NCBI GenBank assembly: GCA_031761405.1
Contig: JASEVX010000003.1
Location: 16,533,139-16,597,138 of the forward strand
DNA from: Serripes groenlandicus
Taxonomy: Eukaryota; Mollusca; Bivalvia; Cardiida; Cardiidae
Direction of reading: 5' to 3'
DNA length: 64,000 nt
The notes beneath the pieces were generated by a model that saw only the letters and a list, made by a program, of their open reading frames with translations, searched no databases and was not told the origin of the DNA. Shown here piece by piece: positions 12,206 to 22,551 of this stretch; positions within the stretch are counted from its first letter, which is position 1, and the number at the start of each line of letters is the position of its first letter. The position numbers and the translations under genes are program-made.

Positions 12206-12335
12206 ACGGATATGGAGTTGCATACACAATTTACCCAAGATATTTCCAAATCCAATAAAAGTCATTGTTTTCTGAAATGCAAGTCAGAGGTATTGGACTT
12301 AATCAGTAAATGTATTCAATAATCCCGAATATCTG
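12206..12335. repeat. Dispersed segment also at 56826-56945
   Basis: Direct match centred on TTGTTTTCTGAAATG and a following block ending near ATCAGT. The remaining bases up to 12944 are AT-rich and I see no gene, repeat or motif I can name in them. Confidence 0.75.
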
Positions 12336-12944
12336 TAAAAAGGTTCAATAAAATCTGAAAAATGTGTCGTAAGTAGAGCGGTACGAACAAACATCATTAT
12401 GTAAGGCCACTTATCCTGTAAACAAATAACCCATTTTTGTAAAAGGATCACAGCGACACTTAAAATGATATTTGAATGTAAATTTCCTAGTTGTGTATAT
12501 GCAGTATATAAGAGAAAGTTGATGCAAGGCATCAATGTCGCTTGAAGACTGCATTCATTTCTTTTTACCACACATCATAAATACAAATGTGTACGAATGA
12601 GTCATCGTGACATTCATTAGTCTAAATATATACTGAATATACATGGTGCTTTTATTAAGGACTAATTTCAGGATTTTTGGAATTCCACATACATATTTTA
12701 GATTTTGTTTTAAGTTTTGAAACATTGGGTAAAAGGTTAAAATGCTGAAGAGATGAACATTCTCCTTTTATCAAAATGAGATTACTTTTGCATCGGTATT
12801 ATAATCATAAATTTCACAGATGTTGTTTAAAACGTAGATCAACCATGTAAAACTATATCAGCCAAGCAGTTAATTTACATTTAAAGTGTTGTATTTATGC
12901 AATTTCAAACTTTATTTCAAACATTAACAGTAGTCTAGGCCTAC

Positions 12945-13480
12945 AATAAATTGTTTTATACAAAGACCAATTAGAGATACATGACAACAGATGGAGCATG
13001 TTTCTTGATCTTTAATTTGTTTATTTTTTCGGCGATAGCTATTTAACCTCAGTTTTGACCTAGATGTTAAACAAATGATATAGATTGTAGACCAATCCCA
13101 TGTTGTATTTAATGAATAATGTCGAAGAAATAAAGGAAATGAAACGTTTTGATTGGTTCATAGTTAAGTTGGCGATCCTACGAGAGGCACTAATAAGATG
13201 AAGTTCAAAATGAAATGTTCTGCATACTATTTTTTAATTGTTTTCCTTAAGAAATAAATTTCAGTGAAAGAAATCAGAGAAAACGTATGAAATATAATAT
13301 TTAAGAGTAAACTATTAAAACAATTTTAAACACGATCAGTTTTCAGTTATGTATTGTCAATTGAAACTTATACACCTCTTGTGAGCCTCGCGTAATCTCC
13401 AGTCATGTGGCGTATTTTCTGCCTTGATAATCTATTTATAGAAACTGAAGCTGGATGGAGATGGTCGATTAGCAGTTGGT
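12945..13480. repeat. Segment inverted relative to 56130-56580 and 59545-59612
   Basis: 12945-13015 matches 59545-59612 in reverse complement, and 13015-13480 matches 56130-56580 in reverse complement (for example CGGCGATAGCTATTTAACCT and the block around GAAACTGAAGCTGGATGG). In the right-hand copy the two halves are separated by ~3 kb that includes a foldback element. 13481-13754 holds nothing recognisable except 13716-13757, which matches 57577-57632 inverted. Confidence 0.88.
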
Positions 13481-13754
13481 AAACACATAGAATATTGCGC
13501 AAATTTTACAATTCATGTAAAATTACTGATTGTTTTGATTATTAACAATTATTTATATATGTACGATAAATGCGCTTCCTCGTTCGGAAAAATCTCTTTG
13601 TTAAAGGAGAAGAAAGAAAATAGTTTAAAATAATATGCACATGTTCCTTTTCTTAGTGTTTTCTCATATTGATCGCTGTTTATCTTTTTAAAAGATATTT
13701 CCTTTTTATTATTACACATTTATCTCAAGATATTAAATTATTCACACAACTATT

Positions 13755-13828
13755 GCATGATTACTTCATTCGTATATTAATATCCGTTAAGGTTGATCTT
13801 CGATGAGTATCGCTCACGGAGATAGTAT
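13755..13828 (+). repeat. Left arm of a perfect 74-bp inverted repeat
   Basis: Exact reverse complement of 17252-17325; the identity stops abruptly on both sides. The arms enclose 3.4 kb that includes block D1. No TSD is evident outside them. Confidence 0.95.
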
Positions 13829-14389
13829 TTGCTATTATAAACAAACCAGGTAAATTATAATAAACATACCAGGTAAATTATTTTTGTCAATGATTACAAT
13901 AAACAATTCTAAATACATCTTCATTTCAGGAAACATTTCCAAAAGAAAAAGTAGACATGTGTAATTCACAAATTGAGTGAGGAACACGCTCATATGGCTA
14001 ATGTGCTAAATACTAAACATATATTGTCTGTGAATACTAGGACCAGTTAGCGCATAAGTACTATATCTGATTAAAGTCTTCAATGACCTCAAACTCATAT
14101 CATAAAACCAGACTTAATATATATTGTAAAACAAAACAACAACTGTTTAAGTTAAGTGTTTTGATCAAATAGCATTGGACTTATTACTGGTGTTTGGTAA
14201 CATTTTTGCCATGGTTGATTTTCTTTCATCGGTTTCTCAATAAATAAAAAAATAGAAACACAAACAAAGGTAGCATTGGTTATCGGTAAGCAAAGGTATT
14301 ATATTACTAATAACTTTCTGTACTTTTCAAAAACATTAATATCTATAATGGTCCTTTCTATTTTATCTTGTTCCTTTGGCGCATTTAAC

Positions 14390-15180
14390 CTTGCAGGCAA
14401 TGGCATCGCTTGTCAGTGTTGTCTTCATACTTAACCACGCGTATTTTGGCGGTATGGTTTTTGTTCATTATTTTGCCATTTCGTGTCCATGCTTCTGTTA
14501 CTTCATCTTTCATCTCTCTCTTCACTGACATCAAAACCTCTAGATTTATACTAATCAAATCTTCATTTTCTAAATTTCAAATACCTGACAATTTGTGTTT
14601 ATTCTTCATTTTTTTCATTTTTAAAAACTTCGAAGTTAATTTGACAATCACTTGGTGCTTCATATGTGATTTGTTGGGTAATCTATGGGCAATATCGATG
14701 TCATGTAGTGATAGTTATAACACTTCCTTTTCTCTGAGTTCTTCTATCACTTGACGGCGGATTATAATGCTGTTTCCTCTCTGTTGGTATAATCTAAACC
14801 AAATGTCTTTATATTACTTCTTCTTCTGTTTAATGTTCAGTTTGGGTTTCAAACTTCATTCATTTCGCATTCATATGGTACCTTTTCTTGTCCATATTTC
14901 CATGCTTTGATCTTGCAGGGACACGTCACTCTATCTTGTAAGTCAGTTATTAATGCCTTTAATTCTCCTTTACGAGTATAACATATGTGTGTGCTATCAT
15001 ATAACTTCACTTTTATAACTGATATTTCTTGTAACACTTTGTAAGATGGAATCTCTCATATCGGACAACAAATCCTTAATCATCGATTTGATCCATCCAT
15101 CTCCTTTTACCATGCCATTTTCAAGTTTCTTGTCTACGATGTCCATAGTTCTCTCTAATATTAAGCTAACCTGAGCACGA
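14390..15180 (-). pseudogene. L1-ORF1p-like coiled-coil protein, degenerate (D1)
   Basis: Read on the minus strand across frameshifts, the order is that of ORF1p-like proteins common in animal LINEs: a helical N-part (DIVDKKLENG, GELKALITDLQDRV), an RRM-like beginning NRRRSNIKTFGLDYTNREET, the diagnostic DIDIAHRLPNKSHMKHQVIV, then SVKREMKDEVTEAWTRNGKI and AKIRVVKYED. At least four frame changes or stops break it. The HRL signature and the terminal arginine-tryptophan region make this family likely. No RT is adjacent, so the parent LINE cannot be named. The partner in D2 carries the same order. Confidence 0.7.
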
Positions 15181-15184
15181 CATG

Positions 15185-15250
15185 AGAGGTGAGCTATTGT
15201 GATCGCTTTTCGTCCGTCGTCCGTCCGTCGGTCGTCCCTCTGTCAGTCTA

Positions 15251-15283
<33 letters not shown>

Positions 15284-15600
15284 TCACTTTTTTCTAGAAA
15301 AGACTTCTCCTCCTAAACCAATAAACTGCTTTTAAAATAAGTTCACAGGAATGTTCCTTATGCGAACCTCTTTCAAAGATGTTCAAAGAATTTAATGTCA
15401 TGTAGAACTATGGATGCTGCAGCATCAGAAATGGGGAAAAATTGCCAAAACTTTAAAAATCTTCTTGTCCAAAAGTATTTTGCACAAATGTTCATTGGAG
15501 GACCCTCTAAGAAGATTGCTCAAATTAGTCGTATCCGTTAAAAAACATGGCCGCCAGAAGGCGAGGCTTGTTTTCCTTATATGGGCATTTTAATTTTTTT
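15185..15600. repeat. Bivalve-type dispersed repeat with a CCGT/TCTG-rich start (D1)
   Basis: Starts near GAGAGGTGAGCTATTGTGAT, passes through CGTCCGTC and a TCTG microsatellite (about 15251-15283), then GACTTCTCCTCCTAAACC, AAATCTTCTTGTCCAAAAGT, GGACCCTCTA and ACATGGCCGCCAG. I recognise this order as a repeat abundant in bivalve genomes. It also lies at 62405-62800 in the same place within D2, so it entered before the duplication. Confidence 0.7.
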
Positions 15601-15649
15601 AAAAAACACTAAAAATAAAAGAACTCAACTTCGGATTGGTGACTTTTAG

Positions 15650-16108
15650 CTAAATAAAAGTGATAGTGACAAGGAGTATATCGAGTACAATGACCAGAAA
15701 CGTGTTGTTTATCATAATCATGCACATATCGAATCTTGTCAAGTATATGCATATAAAATGTTTGCGCAACGCAGACATGCTGAACTGTATGAACCAGATT
15801 CCCCTTTTTTATTCATCAATAGATTATAAATGAAAGCCTGACTCTAACAATAAGAATGTACCCAAACCTCTAGGAGTTCACAGCGTTTATACTCTTATGA
15901 GAACTATGGCTACTGAGTGTGGTATGCAGGGTGAAACAATGAATCACAGTGCACGAAAAACAAGTTGTGCTGCTCTGTTAGATGCTTAAATTGCACAAAG
16001 AATTATTCAGCAATTAAGTACCAATATAAATGTTCAAAGTATCAGCAATGATGCAAATTTATCTATTTAAATGCAATATCAACTGTAAGACTTATTACAA
16101 CAACATGT
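15650..16108 (+). pseudogene. Crypton-type (DUF3504-like) tyrosine recombinase relic (D1)
   Basis: The plus strand reads KEYIEYNDQKRVVY, YAYKMFAQRRHAELYEPDSP, then, after a frame change, KPLGVHSVYTLMRTMATECG, NHSARKTSCAALLDA and IIQQL...NVQSISNDANLS. This matches the C-terminal catalytic half of DUF3504/Crypton recombinases, where NHSxRKT carries the H-x-x-R of the active site and a later Tyr in a 'SINxY' context is the nucleophile. Here that Tyr position reads Asn-Asp and there are stops at DA*, so it is inactive. No N-terminal half is found upstream; the dispersed repeat lies there instead. Confidence 0.75.
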
Positions 16109-16718
16109 AAACCTTCCCAGACTTAAAAGAAAATTACAAAACTGAACAGCCCTTGTATAAAACACTTACCAGAAACTGTCAAGTACTTGAAACTAATTCA
16201 TCTTCAGCAAGTTGCGTGCGCGTTTAGATATAGTCAACAAATCGGATATTGAATTTACCATCCACAACACTGTACACCTTTTTCAGAATGATATACACCT
16301 TAACTATCAAATAACTTTTATAAGTTAAATTTTGGGTACTGTTGACAATTTTTCCTAAGAATAAAAACGCCTGTGAATAACTGACTGACAGTGATTGAAT
16401 TTACGACGGTTATACGAGTGCTCAATGTTTTTATTAACAGATTTTAATCAGCAACTGGTATTACTTTTAATAAAAATCCATTGACACATCCCTAATAAAA
16501 TCCTTCAACTATTGTCGTTTCGCGGTGAAATGTAGGCCAAATGAAATTAGCGATATTAAGTAGCGTGACCTTAGCAAAGAGTATATATTCATTGTCATTT
16601 AGATTTTGTTATTTCCCATACATTACATCTATATATTTGTACTGTTTTTATAAGGTATTTTGATACATATTCAATAAATGCTGCCTATGTCTCAATTGTT
16701 CGTGCATTATTAGTTCTA

Positions 16719-18209
16719 GTTGTATGTTACAAGTAAATACAATAACCGAAGATGATGCTAATCTGACAAACGAAGAACACGACGGGCTTCCAAACAAATT
16801 AGACCAATATATTTACAAAAAAGATCAAGCCGATAATGAAAAAGGTAAATAATAAATAATATTCAAACTGGCGAAGATAAGAGAAACAATCCGCGGTGAA
16901 AAACGACATACCGGCCCAGGGTAGAGCACACGAAACAACTAAAACTGACAAGTCAGCCGAAGTCAAAGTTGAATACGATAAACATACAGACACAGACGTA
17001 TAGGCAGTAAATGAAGATTTCGGAATTGGATTGATTGATCACATCATGTTTTCTTATCTACTCGATTTTGTAATAGACATTGGTTTTATTGGTACCTACA
17101 ACATATACGTTGAACCGCTTTTATACAAGTCCAGTAGTTATGATCGCATAACCAGGTTTCATGGTTGCATACAACATGGGACGTGGTGCATAACAACGGA
17201 CAAATTTGGGCACGTGTGTGATATTATAAGACTATTCAATAAAGCACCGTTATACTATCTCCGTGAGCGATACTCATCGAAGATCAACCTTAACGGATAT
17301 TAATATACGAATGAAGTAATCATGCTTTCCTTTACCTGCTAAAGGATCTAAATTAAACCGTCCTAGACATGTTGAATAAATAAGAACACTTATTCTATAC
17401 ACCTCCTGAGAGTTGGTGTTATATAAAAGGAAACGCGACACTATAAGTATAACATACTGACTAAAACTTAAACTCTGTCATTCTGGTAAATATGGAATAT
17501 TTTACACATTATGCTTCCTTGATTGCCTGTGAACAGAAGAAAAGGTGTAGTTTTCAGCAAGGATTATCTCCTTCTTCCAGTATATCTCACCCTACAAACG
17601 TACCTAAGACAAAGTACATGTATCAGGACTGTTAACATATAAGATCAAAACACCGATCCTATAATCTTTCTTTAATGTGTAAACATAAAATCTTCCTGTG
17701 CCATTTCATTTGAAATGTTTTGGCACTCGCATGGATTACATTTATTATACTTAAACACTTTTAGTCTGAATTTCCTTTCGTTGAAGTGTGGTAAGATAAT
17801 AGTTGTATGAAGTGGATTACATCCCTGCCTTTTCTATGTTATGGTCCGGATAGCGATGTGTCCGAGTACCACTACACTTTTGTATTACTGCATATTGTCA
17901 ATGTTTAAATCGACAGGGGGAAAACAAGACGATAAATCGAAAGCCACAATTTTATTTTGACCCTGTTAACAAAGAATTTAAAGAAATGTATCCTTTTTTG
18001 TTTTTAGGCAAACTACGTGTAACAGACTGCATCGACTTATTAATAGTCATAACATTAAGAACAATGGTTCACTAGTATTCATAAACTTTATTATTATTTT
18101 GCAAACTCAAAACTGCTTATGAATGTCGATGAAAGTTTTAATTGTACATGTTTCGTATAACAAAAAAACTGTCGTTCGTGTAAATACAATTAAAAGTGTG
18201 CAGTAAACT
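16719..18209. other. Intergenic stretch with the right inverted-repeat arm
   Basis: Apart from the 74-bp arm at 17252-17325 I find only short open frames without family resemblance. AT-rich, no splice-flanked coding segment that I can defend. Confidence 0.5.
17252..17325 (-). repeat. Right arm of the perfect 74-bp inverted repeat
   Basis: Exact reverse complement of 13755-13828. Confidence 0.95.
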
Positions 18210-18286
18210 GGTTATTGACCCTGTTTTTGGAATTCATCGTTGGACCTCGTCCGTTGTTGCAATTTCATAATACAGGGTCAATAACC
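18210..18286. repeat. Small hairpin with 15-bp perfect arms
   Basis: GGTTATTGACCCTGT at 18210 returns as its reverse complement at 18272-18286, with a loop of about 47 bases containing GGACCTCGTCCGTTG. It looks like a miniature inverted-repeat element; there is no coding capacity. Confidence 0.75.
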
Positions 18287-19289
18287 TATAGTAATACCAA
18301 CCCATTCACTTTAAATCAGAATGGGTGAGGATGTTTAATTATAGAGCTAAATTTAAAAGACAATCCTAGATTTGATGACAACATAGCAGTTTATTATTTC
18401 TCCTAAACATAAAACTCATCAAGAAATAAGTGTGTAATACAGTTGTTTTATATCATGGATATTGTATGTTCGTCGGTAGGAGACAGTCACCATAGTAACT
18501 TCATATACATGTTCTGTTTTCTAATTTTCCAACAGTGGTCCAGATACCTGCTTCTAGTCAGGACATATATTTGGCATGGATACGAGTGCTAGATTCACCA
18601 GTTCAAATGAAGACAATGTAATATCTATAAAAAAAACTGAAACGTTTAAATCTACAACTGCACTATCAGCGCCAGTTTTGACATTTTTTGTATCACAACG
18701 AGCCATTTGCACTTATTTATCTCCTCAGCACATAGTGACCTCTCGTTACCGTAACGTCTTCCTCGAGTGATCAGCTTCGTTGGTAAAATGTCAACAGGGT
18801 TGTTGATCCCAAACTTTCTATAACATTGTAATTGAATACATGTATTGAAAAAGTTATATTTCTCTAAGATTACACTTTTGCAAAACATACCTTCCAGTGT
18901 CTAGATTATGGATAGCATTACATTCAAAGCACGGACAGTAGTGCGATGGACCAATCGGTTGACCCACGGATCATGTATACGTGCATTTACTGCGAGTATA
19001 TTGACTAGGAGGCGCGAAACAAGGCTTTACTGAAAATAGAACGATTCCAAGTTACAGCCATAATTTCAATCGATTGTCATTTAGGTCAATTTATCATAAT
19101 CTATTCTTCACACAAATACCATATGGTTTGGTTTCCTAGGAACATAGTACAGTTTAACTTGTCTAAAGCGGCCACCCATGGGAGTGACAAAATGTGACTG
19201 TTGACCAAAGGTGGCTGCTTAATAGAAGTGACGACTTTCACAAGTGTGTATGTAGTTTGATTGGAAATTCAATCGAGTTCAAAGATTAT
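18287..19289. other. Intergenic, nothing recognised
   Basis: Short open frames on both strands at 18576-18888 overlap each other and resemble no family I know. No repeat partner seen in the window. Confidence 0.5.
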
Positions 19290-19490
19290 ATCTACCATGG
19301 CGGATAATTCATCTACCTATGTATTCCCTGGCTTTCCCACGCCATTACTCTACTAAACAACGTTCCTCATAAACCTTTAAGCAAATTACTGGAAGAGTAA
19401 TAATGGCCTTTCCATAATTGGAACGAAGTTAGGCCGAGCCAGGATGCAAACTTACGACCCGTGAATTGAGAGTCCTCTTAGTCTATGTTG
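19290..19490 (-). mobile_element. Degraded tRNA-derived SINE remnant
   Basis: Resembles 29820-29990 in order: CTATGTATTCCCTGGCTTTC, a variable middle, then TTAGGCCGAGCCAGGATGCA, a decayed box-B region on the minus strand. Both ends are lost. The stretch from 19491 to 20313 that follows has no gene or named repeat that I can see. Confidence 0.6.
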
Positions 19491-20313
19491 TGATAATGTG
19501 TATGTTCATTTGATTGTTATTGTGTTTCGTTTGTTACATGTATGTATAGGTGTAATGTGCATTTCCGTAGAGTAATTGATATATATATATATTATTTAAC
19601 TTATTTCTTATGTCTTGATTGCAAATGATTTTGTGAATGTATGTATGTTTGTTTATAACAGATTGTATATGATAGCTGGGAGCAGGTGTACGTAAGTATG
19701 CACTGTCGTTTGTAATTATGTATATAGTTTGACATGTAGGCCCAATATGGCCGGGTGTTGTGGAAGTTTATTATTGAAATTATTGATATTTGTAAATAAC
19801 ATATGTCACTATAATAACAGTTTCGTTCGTTCGTTTGTTTGTTCATTCTTTTATTTCAGAATGTGCATCGTTTGTAATACAGACGTGAAGTGAGACTGTT
19901 GGTTTAGTCCTGTTATCCCCCAAAGTTCTAGACCAACACCACCTTCCATATCGATGCAAGAACATGGGTGATAGCGAATAGTGTTTATCTAAATCAGCTT
20001 GTGCATTTCAACAGGTTGGTCACCTTAAGTAACTGTTTGCTTCAAAGCTAATCCATCGTTAAAGAAAATAATAAGAAAGATCCGAACAACTGACCATATT
20101 GTAGCATTGTGTTAGATGCTCGAAGTCACATGTTCCTTCCTCGAGGTTAAGGTACCTTGTGTATACCATGCACATACCGAGGGCTTGGCGTGAAACGGTT
20201 GTAACTAAAAGTATATGGTATGTTTCCCAAGGTTAATCACCTCGCAATAAAGTCTTTATAATCGTTAAATCATTTTTTTTCTTGGTAAACAATGGAGATC
20301 TAGGTGCCATTGC

Positions 20314-20325
20314 TCGTTTGCTCGC
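20314..20325. repeat. Left TSD of LINE-A copy 2
   Basis: TCGTTTGCTCGC, repeated exactly at 26474-26485 after the tail. Confidence 0.92.
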
Positions 20326-20936
20326 TCCCCCCAGCTGGGCGGGGGGTTAGAAATAGCCCAGCTGTCGCAATACAGAGTGGTAGAAATCTACCACTGTGCC
20401 TGCTCGTTTGCCGTGAGCTGCAACCCGTGTCGCCTGATGATGGGATCCTGGTAGTTGAGTATGCTCGGAGTATGGCAATTTTAAACTCCGATTCTACAAT
20501 ACACTGCTTTGGCCTTGAGTTGGGTTAAACGGGATGTCAGGAAGGCCCGCCCTGATCAATCGGCGGGTCATGTTTAGCCCTGATACCCTTTATTTAGTTA
20601 CATTTTCTTTTTCGTAATATTAAATTTTTTACGACATATGTTATTTCATAAATATTTGTACCCGTTTACATTTGAGACAAGGTGTATCAGAAGGCAGTGG
20701 CTTCAGGGTCAATCGGTTAAAATAGATGTTTGATTGACGATCGTTCACTTTCTTTTGGTAGTCCATGCTTGGTCGGATACCACATTAAATATCAGTTGCT
20801 CAATTTAGTCTGTTCTAGACGAGTATGCCGGTGGTGTAACTTTGGCGTAGACCGAGATGGATATCCCCGGAATACGTCCCCTTGTTGGGCTGCGTGGTGG
20901 GTGAAGGACACCACCGATGAATCTTCAAAACTTAAT

Positions 20937-22551
20937 ATGGCCAACCAAAGAAACGCCAAGCGTAACCGAACTGATGATTCAGATTCCGGTGATGAAAATC
21001 ACCGTTTAAGTTCTACATTTCCTCGATTCATATTAATTGAATCGACGGATGAAAATCAATTAATTTCAAAGCTCTCTCCATTCGTGATTGAGAAGCAAAT
21101 TTCAAGTTTTATTGGGACACCCAAATCAGTAAAGAGTTTAAAAAATGGTTAACGATTGTAGAAATATCCACTAAACAGCAATCTTTAAATCTTTTGAAAC
21201 AAAACCTATTTTTTAGGGTCCCTGTTAAAATATCTGCTCATCCTTTTTTGAATTCATCAAAGGGTGTCATCAGATGCAGGGATCTTGAAAATTGCCAAAC
21301 TAATAAAATTATTGAAAATTTAAAAGGTCAAGGTGTAACCGATGTCAAACGTATGCAATTTTTCAGAGACGGTGTTGGGAAACCTTTCAACACGTACATT
21401 TTAACTTTTGATCAGCCAATTGTGCCAAAAGATATTAAAATTGGTTACCAAATAGCCAAGGTTGATTGCTACGTACCCAATCCCTTGCGCTGTTATCGTT
21501 GCCAAAAGTTTGGATATCATGAAGATAAATGTAACGGCATTCCAGTTTGTGGTAAATGTTCTATTGTTGGTGCCGATCATCAAATCTCTGCATGTACCAA
21601 TTCATTTAAATGTGCAAATTGTGGTCTTAATCACGCTACAAGTTCAAAGGAATGTTCCTTTTGGCTTACACAGAAGGACATTCTTAGTATAAAGTATAAG
21701 CAGAATGTCAGTTTTGTGGAGGCCAAAAGGATTGTTGCTCAGCAACAGAACACTCAAGCGAGTTTTCAAGGAGACAACAGTTTTGCCAATAAAACAAGAC
21801 CAACTGTTGTCACTCCTGTTAACAGACCACCGCCACAGTCAAAGGAATGTACGACATGACAACTCCTTTTGAAGGTTTTATCTGAAAACATTCCTGACAT
21901 CAGTCTGCAATTAAAAGCAATTATGTCAGATGAACAGCCCTCTACTTCTTTACATTCATCGTTGCCATCAACTAAAAAAGCCACCTATTCCAAACAAAAT
22001 GAATATTCTTCAAAACAAAATGAATCATCTTCAAAACAGAATGATTCTTCTTCAAAACAAAATGAATCTAATTTAAAACAAAATATATCTTCTTCAAAAC
22101 CTTCAAAACAAAATGAATCTTCTTCAAAACAAAATGAACCTTCTTCAAAACAAAATGAAACTTCTTCAAAAATAAATAAATCTTCTACCGTTAAAGACAT
22201 GTCAAAACATAAAGTAAATCGATCACCTGATACCAATAAAATTCAATTATTTCACTTAAACCAAACCAAAAAAACAAACCTAGGTCGAAATCAATCTCAA
22301 AGCCCGATGCTGAAGGCTTTGAGAAACAAAGATCTAGTAAAATTAAAGTTCAATTAGATAATACTAGTGACTCTACAACTAAAATTAAAAACCGTTATGA
22401 GAAATTGGATGACATGGAGACGCAGGAAACTGAGTCTCCTAGTCCATGGACGGATCTGAAAGATGACTGGAATCATAATATTGATTCCTGGCAGACTTCG
22501 GTAGCTGAAATCAAAATATGTGAACTTGTATTCCAAGGACTTCCGAAATGA
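20937..22551 (+). pseudogene. LINE-A copy 2 ORF1 (gag-like)
   Basis: Starts MANQRNAKRNR; an upstream frame open from 20730 would add 69 residues including VCSRRVCRWC. Three Cys/His knuckles lie at about 21495-21655 (CYRCQKFGYHEDKC, then CGKC and CANC units), followed by a tract of about eight SSKQNE-type repeats at 21990-22170. Defects relative to copy 1: a one-base deletion near 21150 and Cys to TGA at 21857. The final conserved stretch (MLKAL frame ending 22357; alternative frame open 22240-22551, with WTDLKDDWNHN) needs a minus-one shift that copy 1 needs too. The stop TGA at 22549-22551 overlaps the ORF2 start. Confidence 0.9.

Larger units (their letters stand above)
13926..16718. repeat. 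Block D1, duplicated as D2 at 61424-63983
   Basis: About 2.8 kb aligned in the same orientation and order with the right end of the window, roughly 80% identical by eye. Order in both: a short leader, an L1-ORF1p-like relic (-), a bivalve-type dispersed repeat, a Crypton-type recombinase relic (+), then ~600 bases of conserved non-coding sequence including CAAATGAAATT and TTAGCAAAGAGTATATATTC. The 74-bp inverted repeat around D1 is absent from D2. Confidence 0.9.

Noticed and set aside
14410..14754. A 114-codon plus-strand frame in D1
   Set aside because: It is antisense to the ORF1p-like relic, whose minus-strand reading has recognisable motifs; the plus frame has none.
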